In this document: in pieces, positions 43,076-54,949 of the stretch
How positions within the stretch are numbered: the stretch's first letter is position 1
Layout of the letters: every line of letters begins with the position of its first letter
NCBI RefSeq assembly: GCF_028372415.1
Contig: NC_092872.1
Span: forward strand, 516,460,224-516,524,223
Direction of reading: 5' to 3'
Source of the DNA: Notamacropus eugenii
Taxonomy: Eukaryota > Chordata > Mammalia > Diprotodontia > Macropodidae
DNA: 64,000 nt
Program-made: the position numbers and the translations under genes
Notes under the pieces: generated by a model
The model's input: the letters and a program-made list of their open reading frames with translations, nothing else
Told to the model about the DNA's origin: nothing
The model's database searches: none

Positions 43076-43952
43076 TTTTTTTTTTTAATTGATGTTCTTA
43101 GGATGAGTTTAATAGACTACCAAGATGCCAGATGGATTTAACACCCAAGACTTGATTTGATTATTACAGCACTTGGTCATTAAAAGATGAAAGGGAAAGA
43201 GATCCAGGAACTCTAGCCCATCTATCCAGTAGCTGCCTTGAGGAAGAAATTATCTTTTAGTCCCCATTAGGAAAATGCTTCAGTAATCCCATCACATTGT
43301 CTTGGCTAAGTCTAAGGCCTTGGAGTTTAAAACATCGTGAAGGTATTGAGCATTTGTGCTTCTTTTCACCAAGACGGCAAGCTAGGTCTGCTTGGAAAAA
43401 TATTCTTCACTCTTCTGGAAGTCAGGCTTGATTGCATGGCTCTGAGGTTTCCCAGACAATTGGATACACTGTGCCATGCTTCTCTGTGAACTGAACTAGC
43501 TATAGTGATCCAGTCACATCAAAATCATTGATGATATTCTGTTGAAGGATTCTCTTCAATGAGAGAATAAAATTCTCTCGTCTGCCTTTAAGACACGATT
43601 GACCTGAGCAATAGAGCATTTTGTGTCACATGTCAATGAAATATTTATGGTTTCCAGTCTGCTTTGGTTTTGGGGTGTGTTGACTCATGTGAGGCGACGG
43701 AAGTGGGAGTCCACTGAAGCACCAATCACTTGACAGTGGAGTTTCTTAAAAATCCTCTCATAATCACTGAACATGATGATCTCTGTGGGACATATAAAGG
43801 TGAAGTCCAGAGGGTAAGACAAATACCGTATATTTCCCTTTGTAATCAAAAATGTTGATGTCTTTGACCTGCCCTGCTGGCGTAACAACTGTAGCTTTGA
43901 AGTTAGGGACTGGGTGCCCAATCCTGACATTTCCTGCCAACAATACTGACAT
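43076..43952 (-). pseudogene. PRDX1: Processed pseudogene of peroxiredoxin 1
   Basis: PRDX1 is a cytosolic 2-Cys peroxiredoxin that reduces hydrogen peroxide with thioredoxin. This copy is intronless, on the minus strand, with a start-like ATG at 43952, a terminal FSKQ-stop at 43382, a 3' UTR with ATTAAA (complement of 43108-43113) and an 11-base A-tail (T run 43076-43086), so it is a reverse-transcribed mRNA. Recognisable parts: [34 protein letters not shown] (peroxidatic Cys kept), [28 protein letters not shown]. Lesions: a frameshift near 43830, an in-frame stop after SHFRRL near 43685, deletions in the middle, and Tyr in place of the resolving Cys after EKHGTV. PRDX1 fits better than PRDX2 ([16 protein letters not shown]). 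No target duplication identified. Driven by L1-type machinery, by inference. Confidence 0.9.
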
Positions 43953-44725
43953 AAACCACTCTGCACCTCTTTGGAGATCATGTTGTAAGATGCCATTGTC
44001 AATAAGAGGAGGACTCCACCCTCCTCTTTCTTCCAGAAAGAGAAATCCCTTTCCCCATCCCTACTGGACTCTGAAAGAGCTGGGTCTCTTCTTAGTTGAC
44101 AGAGATGATTCCCCTAATGAGCTTGCTTATTCTCCTTAAGGCAACCAGGGTCATGACTGATCCTTCAGCTAGCTAGCTAATAACTAGTTGTTCTATAATT
44201 CAATCAAATTAATTGAGGAACTGGTTAATTTCTCTTACAGGTATAAAGAAGTGTAAGCACTTCATTATATCCCTTTATATGAGTGGCATTTTCTCTTTTC
44301 ACCTACTTAACACTCCTGGTACTAATACGTTATAGGTCAAATGATAAAGTTCCATTATCATCAATGATAACCGTTCACCACTACAGAAACACTGACAAAT
44401 TTATTCCATTTCACATCTATTTATGAATTAATTTCTTCCCTTTTTCTCCATTTCCCACAACAGCTATGGCAAGACAGAGGATTTCATTTTTCATCTTTCG
44501 TCTTCATCTGTAAATGATCTTGAGATAAACTGATTTACATGGTACTATATCTACTATATCACAAAGACTTAGAGAGGCATAAACTATATATATGTTTGTA
44601 TGCATGTATGTATGTATACATACATATACACATACATGCAGCTTTCTACATTAATAAACAATTCACAGGGATCCTTAGATACAGCAGCATCACTAGTTTC
44701 TGTTTGAGTTTGCATCCTTGATCTA
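43953..44725. other. Unrecognised, with a TATG/CATA near-palindrome
   Basis: 43953-44000 may be pseudogene 5' UTR. 44585-44640 is tatgtatgtatgtatacatacatatac, able to fold. Otherwise no feature. Confidence 0.45.
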
Positions 44726-44729
44726 AACC

Positions 44730-45110
44730 AACCCTGAACAAGGGTCCTCACTAAAACATACCTAGCAAATGGCCAACCAGGCTTTACTCAAAGACTTCCA
44801 GTGAGAAAGTCCACTACCTCCCAAGGCAACCCATTCCATTTTTAGATAGCTCTAATTGTTAAGAAGGTTTTTCTTACATCAGACCTGTTTGCCTCTTTGC
44901 AATTCCCATTCATTGCACCCAATTTTGCTTTCTGGGGCTAATCTGAACAAGTCAAATCCTTCTTCCATGTAACTCACCATCTCCCTCAATGCCTTACGTT
45001 TAATAAATATGTTGATTTGAATTGAATCTAGTCCATTTCTCATTCACAACAATAGCAGAGATGATTTTGTCAACTGCTTTACTAAAATCTAGATAAATGT
45101 GGGTAGACAG
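44730..45110 (-). mobile_element. CR1/L3 LINE 3' part, minus strand
   Basis: ccagtgagaaagtccactacctcccaaggcaacccattcc, gctctaattgttaagaaggtttttcttacatc and tttctggggctaatctgaac are the antisense CR1/L3 3' UTR. 45040-45100 (gatgattttgtcaactgctttactaaaatctag) is the antisense of the reverse-transcriptase F-KAFD block. Confidence 0.75.
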
Positions 45111-45415
45111 ACTAGATAAACAAGGTCTAGAAACAAATGAACAAGACCGTCTGGTGTTTGATAAACCCAATACCATAAGCTGCTTGGAGGGAATCCTCTA
45201 TTTAACAAAGAGAACAAAGAAAACAGGAAATTGGTGTAGGAGAAAATAGATTTTGATTAGAAGTTACTCTGTATGCCACAGATTCCAAATGGAAATAGAT
45301 AGAAAAGGTCACATTATAAAAAGATTTTAGGATAATGGAGGGAAGGAAGTACTTTTGATCACTCAGGAGGAGAGAATTCATAATCAATCAAGGAATGGGG
45401 AGATCACAAAAGATA
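45111..45415. other. Unrecognised sequence
   Basis: A-rich, possibly further L1 upstream of the next element. Confidence 0.35.
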
Positions 45416-46360
45416 AAATTGCCAATTTCAATGATATAAAAGCAAAAAGCCAAACAAAATCAATTTAACTGGTAGAAGAGAAGCTATTGAGTGGGGGGAA
45501 ATCTTTGAAGTATATCCAAGATATATTGGAAATTGGTTCAAATATATAAGACTACGAGTCATTCTCTGATAAGTAATGGTCAAGAATTACAAATAGTTAA
45601 AAAAGAAAAACCAATCATATGAAAACTGCTCCAAAATCACTAAAAATAAGAAAAATGAAAATCATCAATTCTAAAGTTTCACCTCATACCTACCATATTG
45701 TCAAAAATGTTAAAAGATGTAAATTGTTGGTGTGGGAGAAAGGGGCTATGGGAAGATAGCATATTCCTTACAATAATCCTATTATACATTGTTGGTGAAA
45801 TTGCAAATTCACTTATTTGTTCTGAAAAACAATTTGGAATGATAAAAATTATCAAATTATTTATGCCCTTTTGACTCAGCAATTTTGCTATTAGATAAAC
45901 ACCCTTTAGGAGGTCAACAGCAGGAAAAAAAGTTCTGATATTATTCCAAAAATTATTTTATCAGAGCATGTTTGTAGTAGAAAAACTGGAAACAAAGTGG
46001 ATCCCCATCAATTAGGACATAGCTGAGTAATTGTGGTATATGAATTCATGGAAAATTATTGTGCCTTAAGAAATAATGAATATGAGGAATTCAGAGAAAC
46101 ATGCATGGGAAGACTTCAATGAAGTGATAGTGAAAAAAATAGAATAAAAAAACCAATATATACAGTGACTACGATAATGTAGATTAAAATATCAAACAGC
46201 AAATTATATAAGAATACAAATTGCAACAATAAATCTAGGTTCCAGGGGACTGATGATGAAACTCACTTTCTTCCTCTCATTAGAAAGGTTGTGGCCTACA
46301 GATATGGAACATTGCATGCTTGTTGATTAAAAAATGTTTGTTGATGATGCTGTCTCTTGC
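45416..46360 (+). mobile_element. Old L1 LINE, ORF2 end and 3' UTR
   Basis: Diverged L1 blocks in order: ttggttcaaatatataagac, cattctctgataagtaatggtc, aaaactgctccaaaatcac, ggtgtgggagaaaggg, attatacattgttggtgaaattgc, ccccatcaattaggacatagctgag, gtggtatatgaattcatgg. Many stops. Confidence 0.75.
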
Positions 46361-47417
46361 TTTTACCTCCCTGTTTTAAAGGAAGGTACTATTGTTAAAG
46401 GTGGTTATTAGGAAGTGACTGTGGGGTTTTTTTTTAAAGATATAAGTAAAACATTTTTTAAAATATTGAAGTTTAACCTATAGTGAACTATATGTATACC
46501 TTTTTCTTGATTTCCCAGTCTAATAAACCTATTTAAAAAGAATATAAGGTTACTTATTATTATGACTTGTTCTTTTTCTGTTGTGGTCACTGTTAATTCC
46601 TTCTCATCTATATTAAACATGTTTTGATAGTTATATACCATTTTATATATTATTGATTTTTTTAGTGTGCTTTCTGTGGCAATAGTGGTCAATAATAATA
46701 TAGATGTTTATTCCAGACTCTATTTTGGTTATTTCTATTATAGTCAGAAAAGATTATATAACTTATTCTGATATCTATAATATTAAATTTTTACTGAAAG
46801 TTAGGGTGTGTATGCTGTTATTTTTGTAAGCCAGTCATCATTCAGGCAATTTGAATTTTCTCTTCAAATGCTTGTAGAAATTTCTCTAGTGGTAGATTTT
46901 TGTTGATGAATTCTTTGACATTTTGATTATCATTGAAATAAGATCTTCTGTTTTTAAACAAAATAAAACAAAAAGGTTGGTAATTTGGTGGTCCAGTCTT
47001 ATTTTTGTAGGATTTTTGTCCCACTCTGACATTTCTTTCCTTTGTTGCTTTAGAAAAGTCTGCTGTTACCTTGATTGTTGTTTCTTTCTTGAAACTTGGA
47101 TACTTTATTCATTGTCTTTACAATTCTATAGTTTTATCATAACATGCCCTGCTGAATTAAGTTAGAACTTCTTTTTCAGGGTGTACTATGAATTTTCTTG
47201 ACTTGTAGAGCATTTCTTAATCTAATTCATTGTAGAAAAAATTACTCTAATTAGGTCCTCAAAAAATTATGTATTTTTGCTTTGACTTCCAAATCTGTCA
47301 TTTTTGTCCAGATTGCTTGTTGAGTGCTTTTTTCAGGCTATTGCTTCCTAGAGTCTGTTCCTTGTTTTTGTCTAATTTGTATTAATCTTTGTTTAATTTT
47401 GTTGTGTCTTAACAATT
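46361..47417 (-). mobile_element. Probable LINE remnant, antisense
   Basis: T-rich plus strand with L1-antisense flavour (ttctattatagtcagaaaagatt, tgatgaattctttgacattttgattatc). The family and ends cannot be fixed. Frames such as 46408-46692 are short. Confidence 0.35.
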
Positions 47418-47718
47418 TTGGAATTGATTGCATGACATGAGGGACACTAGCACAGGGCTGCTCAGCATGGCATGCCCTCTCTCATCAGAGAAGGTGCTGT
47501 GTTCTATGAGCAAAGCAGAATTGAAGTAACTCAAAAGAAACACAAGATGAGCAAATTTAGAGAATCTACCCCAGATGTTCATATGGACTATTTGTGCTCA
47601 AGCTATAGTAGAACATTCCAAGCTCGTATTGGTCTGATCAGCCACAAGTGGACACATTGTAACTTGACTCTAACATAATGATATCATTTTGGTCCTCTTC
47701 GAGAATGAAGGACAACTG

Positions 47719-47719
<1 letters not shown>
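47418..47719 (+). mobile_element. RTE-type LINE 3' fragment (or derived SINE)
   Basis: Begins ttggaattgatt, encodes the end of a non-LTR retrotransposon ORF2 (frame 47472-47678: EGAVFYEQSRIE..., then YLCSSYSRTFQARIGLISHK, a degraded C-terminal zinc finger) and ends in tcattttggtcctcttcgagaatgaaggac followed by (TG)n. Copies with the same tail are at 54631-54934 and, reversed, 52784-53035. It is not a cellular zinc-finger gene. Confidence 0.75.
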
Positions 47720-47780
<61 letters not shown>

Positions 47781-47880
47781 TGTGATTTCCTGCTTCCATG
47801 AATGAGTTAAACCCAGGAAATAGTTTTGTAGTTTTCCTAGTTGCTTTGTTGTGTATGTGTGTGTGTGTGTATGTGTTTTA
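47720..47880. repeat. (TG)n microsatellites
   Basis: 47720-47784 is about 32 TG units with one TA interruption, directly at the RTE 3' end. 47849-47874 is a second short run. Confidence 0.9.
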
Positions 47881-48734
47881 CCTTAAAGTTCTTTAATTCT
47901 TTTAACGTATTTATTGCCATAAGTGATAGTCAACAACTACATTAATTTGAAATCACAGTAAGTGGTCAGTACTCTCTGGAATGCCAGGCTGGACTCTGGG
48001 TTAGATTTCAGCCTCCATATCAGCCTTCTCAAGTGTGGAACCTGACTGCAAAGAAATTTCTTATTGCTAGGAAAATGGAGCATGGCTGAACAGTAGCTTT
48101 CGTCCATTGAATATGTGGTAATTTTTTTTGGTGGGGGGGGGGGGGATGGAACTTAGAAAGGCCCCACCCCCTGTGGGTAGGTAAAGTGGATCAGCCATTT
48201 CTTGGGCAGACTTCAATTACCAGTGGAGTAGATGAGGTCAGGGGCTACTCTTTCACTTAGTCCTAGCTGCTCCTGAAGGGCAGAAGACAGTTCCACCAAG
48301 CCTCAGACTAGATCCTGGACTTGTGAGCCAGACTCCAAAGGGCTCTAATGCATAGGTATATCCAACAGCCATTGCTCTAAACTTACAGAGCTCAGCTCAG
48401 TGGATGGGGGGGAATGGAGAAGAGAAAGCCTATATCTCTAACCCAGTGAAACAGAAAGTGTGTGTGAGGAGCCTAGGGAAGCAGTGAATGCATCAGGTCT
48501 GACTCAGCATTGATTTTGAGAGTCTAAAACTATAAGACTCCTTAGGCAGCTGACGTATTTATAATTTCTCCCCATCTCCATATGGTTCTTTCAACTTTTT
48601 TTAATGGTTCTTTTCTTCATTTTTCCTTCATTATTCTTGGGAGGATGAGGTGGGGGGAGTAGGAGATGGAATAATGTTCTGATCAGAGAAGAAGGTTCTG
48701 ACTCTTCAAGGGACTTTCTTAGTGCTTTCGGAGG
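47881..48734. other. Unrecognised, repeat-poor block
   Basis: Includes a G run at 48132-48145. No repeat or exon recognised. Confidence 0.4.
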
Positions 48735-49530
48735 TACTGGCATGACTCGTTCTTGATGAAGTCATGTTTTTTCTTTGTGATCATTGCTTCCTTTTCTAAA
48801 TGCCTATGAAGCATAATTTTTATTATATATTCTAGAATTTTGCTAGGAATTAAAGTCAAACTCATTAGCCTAACCATTAATTCGTTAGGAAGTTGTTTTC
48901 TTCCCCCTCCCCTTTTTTTTTCTTAGAATATCAGGACATTTGATCTTCTACCATCTTCTATGATTTTTCAAAACCAAAGACAACGTGTCAGCAATCGTAT
49001 CTACTAGGTCCTCCCAGTATCCTAGCAAGTATTTGTCTGTAGCAGGTTGACTTGAACTCCTCAAGAGCAGGTAAGGACTCTTATTATCTTCCTACTTATC
49101 TTAGGTATCAACTCCTACTGGCCATTTATGTTTTATCCTTCCCCTACAAAGATCATTCTTCTTGGCAGAGAAAACAGAAACAAAAATAAGAGTTAATCAG
49201 CTTAGACTCTTATCTATTGCCTGTTATCAGAGTCCCATTCACCCCAAGCAGCAGTCTGGTCCTTTCTTTGATTTAGTCTCTTCTTTGATCCTCCTCTTTG
49301 TCTTGATATAAGTAAGCAATCTTTTTGTTTTCCTTAGATTTCCTGTTAGATTCCAATTACCCTAAGCTCTAGCCCTCTTGACGTGACATTTATGTCCTTG
49401 CTTCTATCTTCAGTACATTTTTTTTTAAAGATCCATGTTGGTCGATAAGCCCCTCTTCATCCTCATCAAAAATTATTTCTCTTTATATTTTCAGAATTTC
49501 TTTTCTGGGAGCTTCTTGTTTCCCTAAGTC
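48735..49530 (-). mobile_element. CR1-clade LINE reverse-transcriptase remnant, minus strand
   Basis: tctagaattttgctaggaattaaagtcaaactcattagcctaacc is the antisense of the reverse-transcriptase block that reads SLTS..GKILE in this clade, and tctactaggtcctcccagtatcctagc fits the next part upstream. The part 49100-49530 is less certain. Confidence 0.55.
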
Positions 49531-49539
49531 CTGCTTCAC

Positions 49540-50000
49540 AGGTCAGTGGAGAGGCCAGAAACCATATTGCAAAGGATTGAGAAATGATTAGGTTTGGGAG
49601 GTCTTGGAGTCAGGGAGTGTTGGCTGTGAAAGTAAGGAGAGACGATAGGGTAGTAGGATGAAGTCAAGGTTTTTGAAGAGTGGGGGAAAGAGACAATATA
49701 TAAGGAGATAGTGAAGATAAGAGATAAGGATTAAATGATGGGGTAGCTCCTACAGGAAATGGGAGGGGATACCACATAAGTTTGACTTTAACTAGAAGGG
49801 CTGACTCTTTTTCAGAGTAAAGAGGATGTGTGAATACATAGAATTCACCATTGGCATGACCTGGGCAAGGAACTTTCCTTCTCTGAGCCTCAGTTTCCCT
49901 AATTGTAAAATGAGACTAGATGTCTAGTGACATTCTCCTCCAGCGCAAAGTCTGGTCATGTGACTCAGAAGTGGGAGTTCTTATACTGGAGGGCATAGGG
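49540..50000. repeat. L2 (minus) then MIR (plus)
   Basis: 49540-49830 follows the L2 ORF2 antisense pattern (ggccagaaaccatattgcaaaggattgagaaatg...gatggggtagctcctacagg). 49850-50000 is MIR plus (tctgagcctcagtttccctaattgtaaaatgag). Confidence 0.6.
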
Positions 50001-50260
50001 TCACTGGGTCCCTATAATGTCCAAGGCTGAGATATTGGTTTTAAAGAACAAGAGATAGATACTTGTGTCAGATGAAATAATGCAGCCAATCTGCAAGGTC
50101 CTCCCATGGTGAGGGACTACCCCTTTTCCATGTTCTGTCTGTTTATCAAGACTCTATACAGGAAGCTGTTTTCCTTCTCTAGTCTCTGGGTTTGATCCAT
50201 CTCACCAATTTATTCATTTAATAATAGCTCTCTTTTCTATGGTACTTAAAGACAGTTGAT
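50001..50260. other. Unrecognised sequence
   Basis: No supported feature. Confidence 0.4.
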
Positions 50261-50745
50261 TACAGACAGCACTAAGGGAAAGTGCTAGATTTGGAATAAA
50301 AAAATTGAAATGGAATCTAACTCTAGACACTAATTAAGTGACCCTAGGTAAGTCATTTAACCTCTCAGACTCAGTTTCCTCATCTGTAAAATGGGCCTGA
50401 TAATAGCCCCTACCTTACAGAGCTGTTAGGGGGATCTAATGAGATAATAACTGTAAAGCACTTTACAAAACCAATAAGGAAGAAAGAAAATTAGCATTTA
50501 TTAGGCACCTACTGTGTGTCAAGCACTGTGCTAAGTGCTATCATTATTTTTGACAAGCAGCCTCCCCACGAAAAACCTGTGAAGTAGGAAGTATAATTTA
50601 TTTCCATTTTACAGTTGGGTAAGCTGAGGGATTGTAGAGAAGTGGGGCAGTGGGAAGTGACTTATCTAAGGTCATATAGGTTGTCCTAACTGAACTAAGA
50701 TTCAATCAGGCCATCTCTCCATGGAGCAAAGGTAATACTGCAGCT
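50261..50745. repeat. MIR (plus) and L2/MIR (minus)
   Basis: 50270-50470 MIR plus (gtaagtcatttaacctctcagactcagtttcctc...taaagcactttac). 50485-50740 minus (gcatttattaggcacctactgtgtgtcaagcactg, then ttacagttgggtaagctgagg). Confidence 0.75.
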
Positions 50746-51010
50746 TCACTGAATCCTTATCATATTTAAGCCAAACTATATAATGGGACACCTGATTCTT
50801 TTGAATTCTTGCTCCAGTGAAAATGGATAGTCAGTTAAGAAAAAGAATGACAAAAAAGGGAATAGTGATACAGAGAGATAGAAAAAGATATGAAAGAATA
50901 GAAAACATAGAGTTACAGATGAAGATAAAAAGAGAAATAAATTTTAAAAACAAAATAATAAAAAAGTATTATTATAATTGGGAGTCCATAGAAATAATCT
51001 GTCAAAAATA
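50746..51010. other. A-rich stretch
   Basis: Purine-rich, Lys/Arg/Glu-coding low complexity. The frame 50817-51011 is not credible as a gene. Confidence 0.5.
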
Positions 51011-51440
51011 GGAATGGACAGGGGAGGCAGTGTTGTGTAATATAAAGCACCTTAGGAAGGAAGGCTGGGCTGATTCCAGCTGGGTGACCCTAGGCAGGTC
51101 ATGCTCCCTCTTTCTATATCTTTCCTTGGTTTGCTTTTCTGGAAAATCAAGCAGTTGGATTAAATAACCTCTAAAATCTCTTCCCACTTCTGAGATTCAA
51201 GTACTGAACATAATGTAGTAGAAGGAGCTCAGGCCTGGGAATCAGGAGACTTGAGTTTGAATTCAGTTTCAATTTTTAGCTGTATGATCTTAGGTAAAAC
51301 ACTTTACTTGAGCCTCAATTCTGTCATGTATGTATGTAATAGGGATGATAATGTTTGTATTAAATACATTAACTACCCTCAAAGAGATATTATAAGGCTT
51401 CAAGTGCTGTACAAATTGGGCTTTTTATTCTGAGTTTATA
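51011..51440 (+). repeat. Two MIR-type SINE copies
   Basis: 51020-51195 (gattccagctgggtgaccctaggcaggtc). 51205-51435 (ggagctcaggcctgggaatcaggagacttgagtttgaattc...aaacactttacttgagcctc). Confidence 0.7.
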
Positions 51441-51454
51441 TCTAAAAAAAAAAA

Positions 51455-51830
51455 AAATCTGTTCACAAGGTGCAGGTGATCCAAAGAAAGATTCATGGGG
51501 AATACAGTGAGGGGTGTAGGCTATGATACATGACTTGTGAGGATCTGTGTGAGAAAAATCATATAAGACACAGGAAAAGGAGATGGGCTGGTTATATCAC
51601 GAGAACAGGCAGTAACAATGTAATTACTTCACTGGTCCACAAAGAATATTAAATTAAGCTGAGAAAGGTCTCCAACCCATTGGGGAAGTCCTTTGGAGAA
51701 GGATTTATGGACACAAACAAATATGGCTCAAAGTTAACAGGTATGGGAGGAGCCTGTTGTACATTGTGGAGAGATGAAATCTGTCAATGTATATACTGAT
51801 GGAGAACCTGGAGTCCAAAGAACCAGTGAA
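51455..51830 (+). mobile_element. Non-LTR retrotransposon ORF2 C-terminal remnant (RTE-like)
   Basis: gaaaaggagatgggctggttatatc encodes KRRWAGYI, the conserved K-RWAGH block near the end of RTE-like polyproteins, followed at the expected distance by EY..IK and a degenerate W-D region. Several stops. The family call is from this block only. Confidence 0.55.
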
Positions 51831-52095
51831 AAGGGAAGGAAGGAAACAAGCATTTCTTAAGTGCCCACTCCTATACTGGAGGCCCTGTGCGTATTGAGTT
51901 ACAAATATCATCTCTTCTGATCCTCACAACAGCCCCAAGAGATATGTATGATTCCCATTTAACTCCCATTTTACAACTAAAGAAACGGAGGCAAAGGACT
52001 GGCCCAGAATTACCCAACTAATAAGGACCTGAGACCAAATGTGACTTCAGGTTTTTTTTACTTCAGCCTCAGTTCTCTATCCACTGTGCCACACA
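51831..52095 (-). repeat. MIR/L2-type repeat, minus strand
   Basis: aagcatttcttaagtgcccactcc, ctcacaacagccccaagagatatg and ttttacaactaaagaaacggagg. Confidence 0.7.
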
Positions 52096-52783
52096 TCTGC
52101 TAGCAAGAGGGTTATAGACTCAGAATGAAGCAATTTTTTAAAAAAGCATGGCCAATGTAAGGATTCATTTGGCTTGACTATACATATTTATAATAAGAGT
52201 TTTGCTTTGCTTTGCTTTTCACTGGAAGAGGAGAAAATAGTTTTTTATTAAATGAAAATAAATTTTAAAAAGAAAGTTTTTGCTAATCCTTTACAAGTGG
52301 CCCCTTATCCCCATCTACTTTGACTGGCGCTTCCTTGGAGGGATAAAGTCCATTTCTTTGTTCCTAAGACCTCTACCCAGGAGACCACCGTGTTTTAGTA
52401 CGGTGGATTCTTATAAAGGGGCTGATCCAAACAGCCTAGAGAAAAGCAAATTCCAGAGGGTGAGCCTGATGCCTCCACATTGTTCAATGACCCTGTGAGT
52501 TTAGAGCAGCCCTTCAGCCACACCCAGGAGTTGGACATTTCTGGATAATCCTTAAAGACCTTGGCAAAAGGTAACATATTTTCCCATAATGTAGTACCTT
52601 CTCCTCCTTAGGGCAAATTTGCTTCTGACCTAATAACAACAATCATCTTGTGCCACCATCAGATAGGGAAGCCACCCTGTGCTAGAGATAAGGAAAGGTA
52701 GGATCAGAAAGACTGAGATCACAGGCCTGACGGGCGTAGCAGTTAGGGGGCAAACCTGGTTACCTACCTTCAATTGTTGGTTG
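52096..52783. other. Unrecognised, repeat-poor block
   Basis: Frames of 60-72 codons on both strands without domains. No repeat recognised. Confidence 0.4.
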
Positions 52784-53035
52784 GTTGGTTGTTGTCCTTC
52801 GTCTTCAAAGAGGACCAAAATGACATTACCATTGTAAAGTGAAATTTCAGTGCGTCCGACTGTGGCTGATCAGACCAATACAAGCTCAGAATGCTCTACC
52901 ACAGGTTGGGCACAGATAGTCCATTTGGATATTTGGGGGGAATATCCCGAATTTGCGCATCCTGTGTTTTCTTTGTGCCTTCAGTTGTAACACTCTTCTG
53001 GAGCACAGCATTATTCAGAGCTGGTGAAAGGTATG
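52775..53035 (-). mobile_element. RTE-type LINE 3' fragment, minus strand
   Basis: Reverse complement of the 47418 family: 3' end GTCATTTTGGTCCTCTTTGA at about 52828 with a (CCAA)n tail at 52778-52795, and the zinc-finger-coding block with ATTGGTCTGATCAGCC. The 5' limit is indistinct. Confidence 0.75.
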
Positions 53036-53215
53036 GAAGATGGTAGAAGTAGCCCTGGGCATAGATCCTATGGGTCTGGTCTAAGCCTCAACGCTGCTAT
53101 TTTCTAATCTGAGGCAGTCACTTTTCCTTTCCACACCTGTTACCTCCCCAGCAAAATGAGACAATGGAGTTAGATATCTCTAAGATTCTTCCTACCTCTG
53201 ACACTCTAGGTTTTA
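53036..53215 (+). repeat. MIR, plus strand
   Basis: Diverged core, with gagacaatggagttagatatctctaagattcttcctacctc. Confidence 0.6.
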
Positions 53216-53970
53216 CCATTTTGGACTTTTTTGTTGCCAACTTAACACTCACTCACAAACTATTCAATACATAAAGAACAAGCATATTATATAAAAAACC
53301 ATGAACATGTGGATTTTAAAAAGAAATATGTGTGTCATATATATGTATACACACACATATAATTTAACAAGCTAGTAAGAAAAATTGTTCCATTTGTTTG
53401 TATCCCTTTTTGAATCTTCTAGTTGCGTGCACTTTTTACAATGTTGTAATGATAATTTCTTATTTGCGTGTCTACCATGACCCACTACCCCCTACACTCA
53501 CTCCAAAGAGAAGCCTTCCTTTGTAATAAATCTATGTAGTGAAGCAAAACAAATCAGTGTGTCTGAGAATGTGCTGAGGTTCTATATTCTAGGATTCCTT
53601 TTTAACTCTCCATCCTTGTCAGCATTATTAATCTTCACATTATTTTTTCCTTCCATTTCTCATTTCTCCTCACATCAGGAAAACATAGAGTTTCCCAGCC
53701 TTTCCGTTCACTAGCATTGGAATGACCTTAGATGAAATGGAAAGCCTGAATGGTAAAAACTGGTGTTACTCTGAGTGAAGGAATTTTGACTGAATTAGAA
53801 TCTGAGCAGAAACCAAGCTGGGGGAAAGTTTTGAGTTTTCCCAAAGCTAGGAGTGAACAGAAACTAGAAATTAAGCATATGTTAAGAACCACTTGCTACA
53901 TACAACACATTATTCTAAGAGCCAAGAGCTAAAATGATAATAGCTCTTGATCTGATAGTACTTCAAGGTT
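53216..53970. other. Unrecognised sequence
   Basis: AT-rich at 53220-53400. No supported feature. Confidence 0.4.
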
Positions 53971-54625
53971 CATAAGTGTAACCCTGCCACATAAAACACT
54001 TCTGCCTTCCTTCCTTTCTCTGACATCCCTGTGAGGTAAAAGAATTTTTATCCTGCTTTTACTAGCAAGCAGGAAAGTGACTTACCCAGGGTCATATTGC
54101 AAGGAAAGGTCAAAGCTCTGTTTTTAACCCAGGCTGCATGCACAGTCTCTGACCTCATGGAGTTTACAGACTAGTTGGAAAGATAAGACAAGTACTGAGA
54201 TAACAAGAATGTAGATTAGAAGACCATGAATATATAAGAGGAATGAAAAGTGCTATGAGATCAACGAGGGAAGGGCACAACTCCCAGCTAGGGGAACCAA
54301 GAGACTTCATTAAGGAAGTAGAATATGATCAGGGTATCAAAATATGTCAACTGAGATCGGCTGAAAGCACTTTTCAAGGCTTGTCATTCAAGAAATGTTG
54401 TGAACAAAAGTGCAGAGACCTAGGAGAACAGGATGTACTCAGGGAACAGTTACTGGTCCAGTTTGGCTCCAACCTATAGTCTGTGAGGGGAAAGTGTGTG
54501 ACATGAGACTGGAGAAGTAGAGTTGAGGTAAGATGGTAGACAACCTTGGATGCCAGGCTAGGAATTTAGCAGTAAAAAGCTCACATAGAGGTCAGATACA
54601 AGAGTACTGTCAAGGTCTCTTTGAA
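53971..54625 (-). repeat. MIR then L2 remnants, minus strand
   Basis: 53975-54130 MIR minus (ctgtgaggtaaaagaatttttatcc). 54135-54610 L2 antisense (ctgacctcatggagtttacagactag...gacaaccttggatgccaggc). Confidence 0.6.
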
Positions 54626-54630
54626 GAACT

Positions 54631-54934
54631 TTGGAATTGATTATGTGACATGGGAGACACTGGCACAGGACCGCCTAGTGTAGTGGACCCGCATCAGGGA
54701 AGGTACTGCGCTCTCTGAGTAAAGCAGAACTGAAGTAGCTCAAAAAAAAAAAAGTGAGATACACAAATCTTGAAAATTTACCTCAAATGGTCACATGGAC
54801 CATTTGCGCCTTATCTGTGGTAGAACATTCCAAGCTTGTATTGATCTGATCAGCCACAGTTGGACACATTGTAACTTGACTCTAATATAGTGATGTCATT
54901 TTGGTCCTTTTCGAGAACAAAGGACGACAACCAA
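54631..54934 (+). mobile_element. RTE-type LINE 3' fragment (or derived SINE)
   Basis: Begins ttggaattgattatgtgacatggg, as the copy at 47418 does, and ends tcattttggtccttttcgagaac...caaccaa. About 305 bp. The zinc-finger block reads attgatctgatcagccacag. Confidence 0.75.
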
Positions 54935-54949
54935 GTGTTATTGAGCAGG

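Noticed and set aside
42837..43088. 83-codon frame as a signal-peptide-like protein
   Set aside because: Terminates in the poly(T) of the PRDX1 pseudogene and has no conserved motif.
43685..44002. 105-codon minus frame as a novel gene
   Set aside because: It is part of the frameshifted PRDX1 processed pseudogene.
47472..47678. 68-codon frame with a C2H2-like RIGLISHK block, possible zinc-finger gene
   Set aside because: The block is the C-terminal finger of a non-LTR retrotransposon ORF2; the same sequence recurs at 54631-54934 and 52775-53035 with LINE 3' tails.
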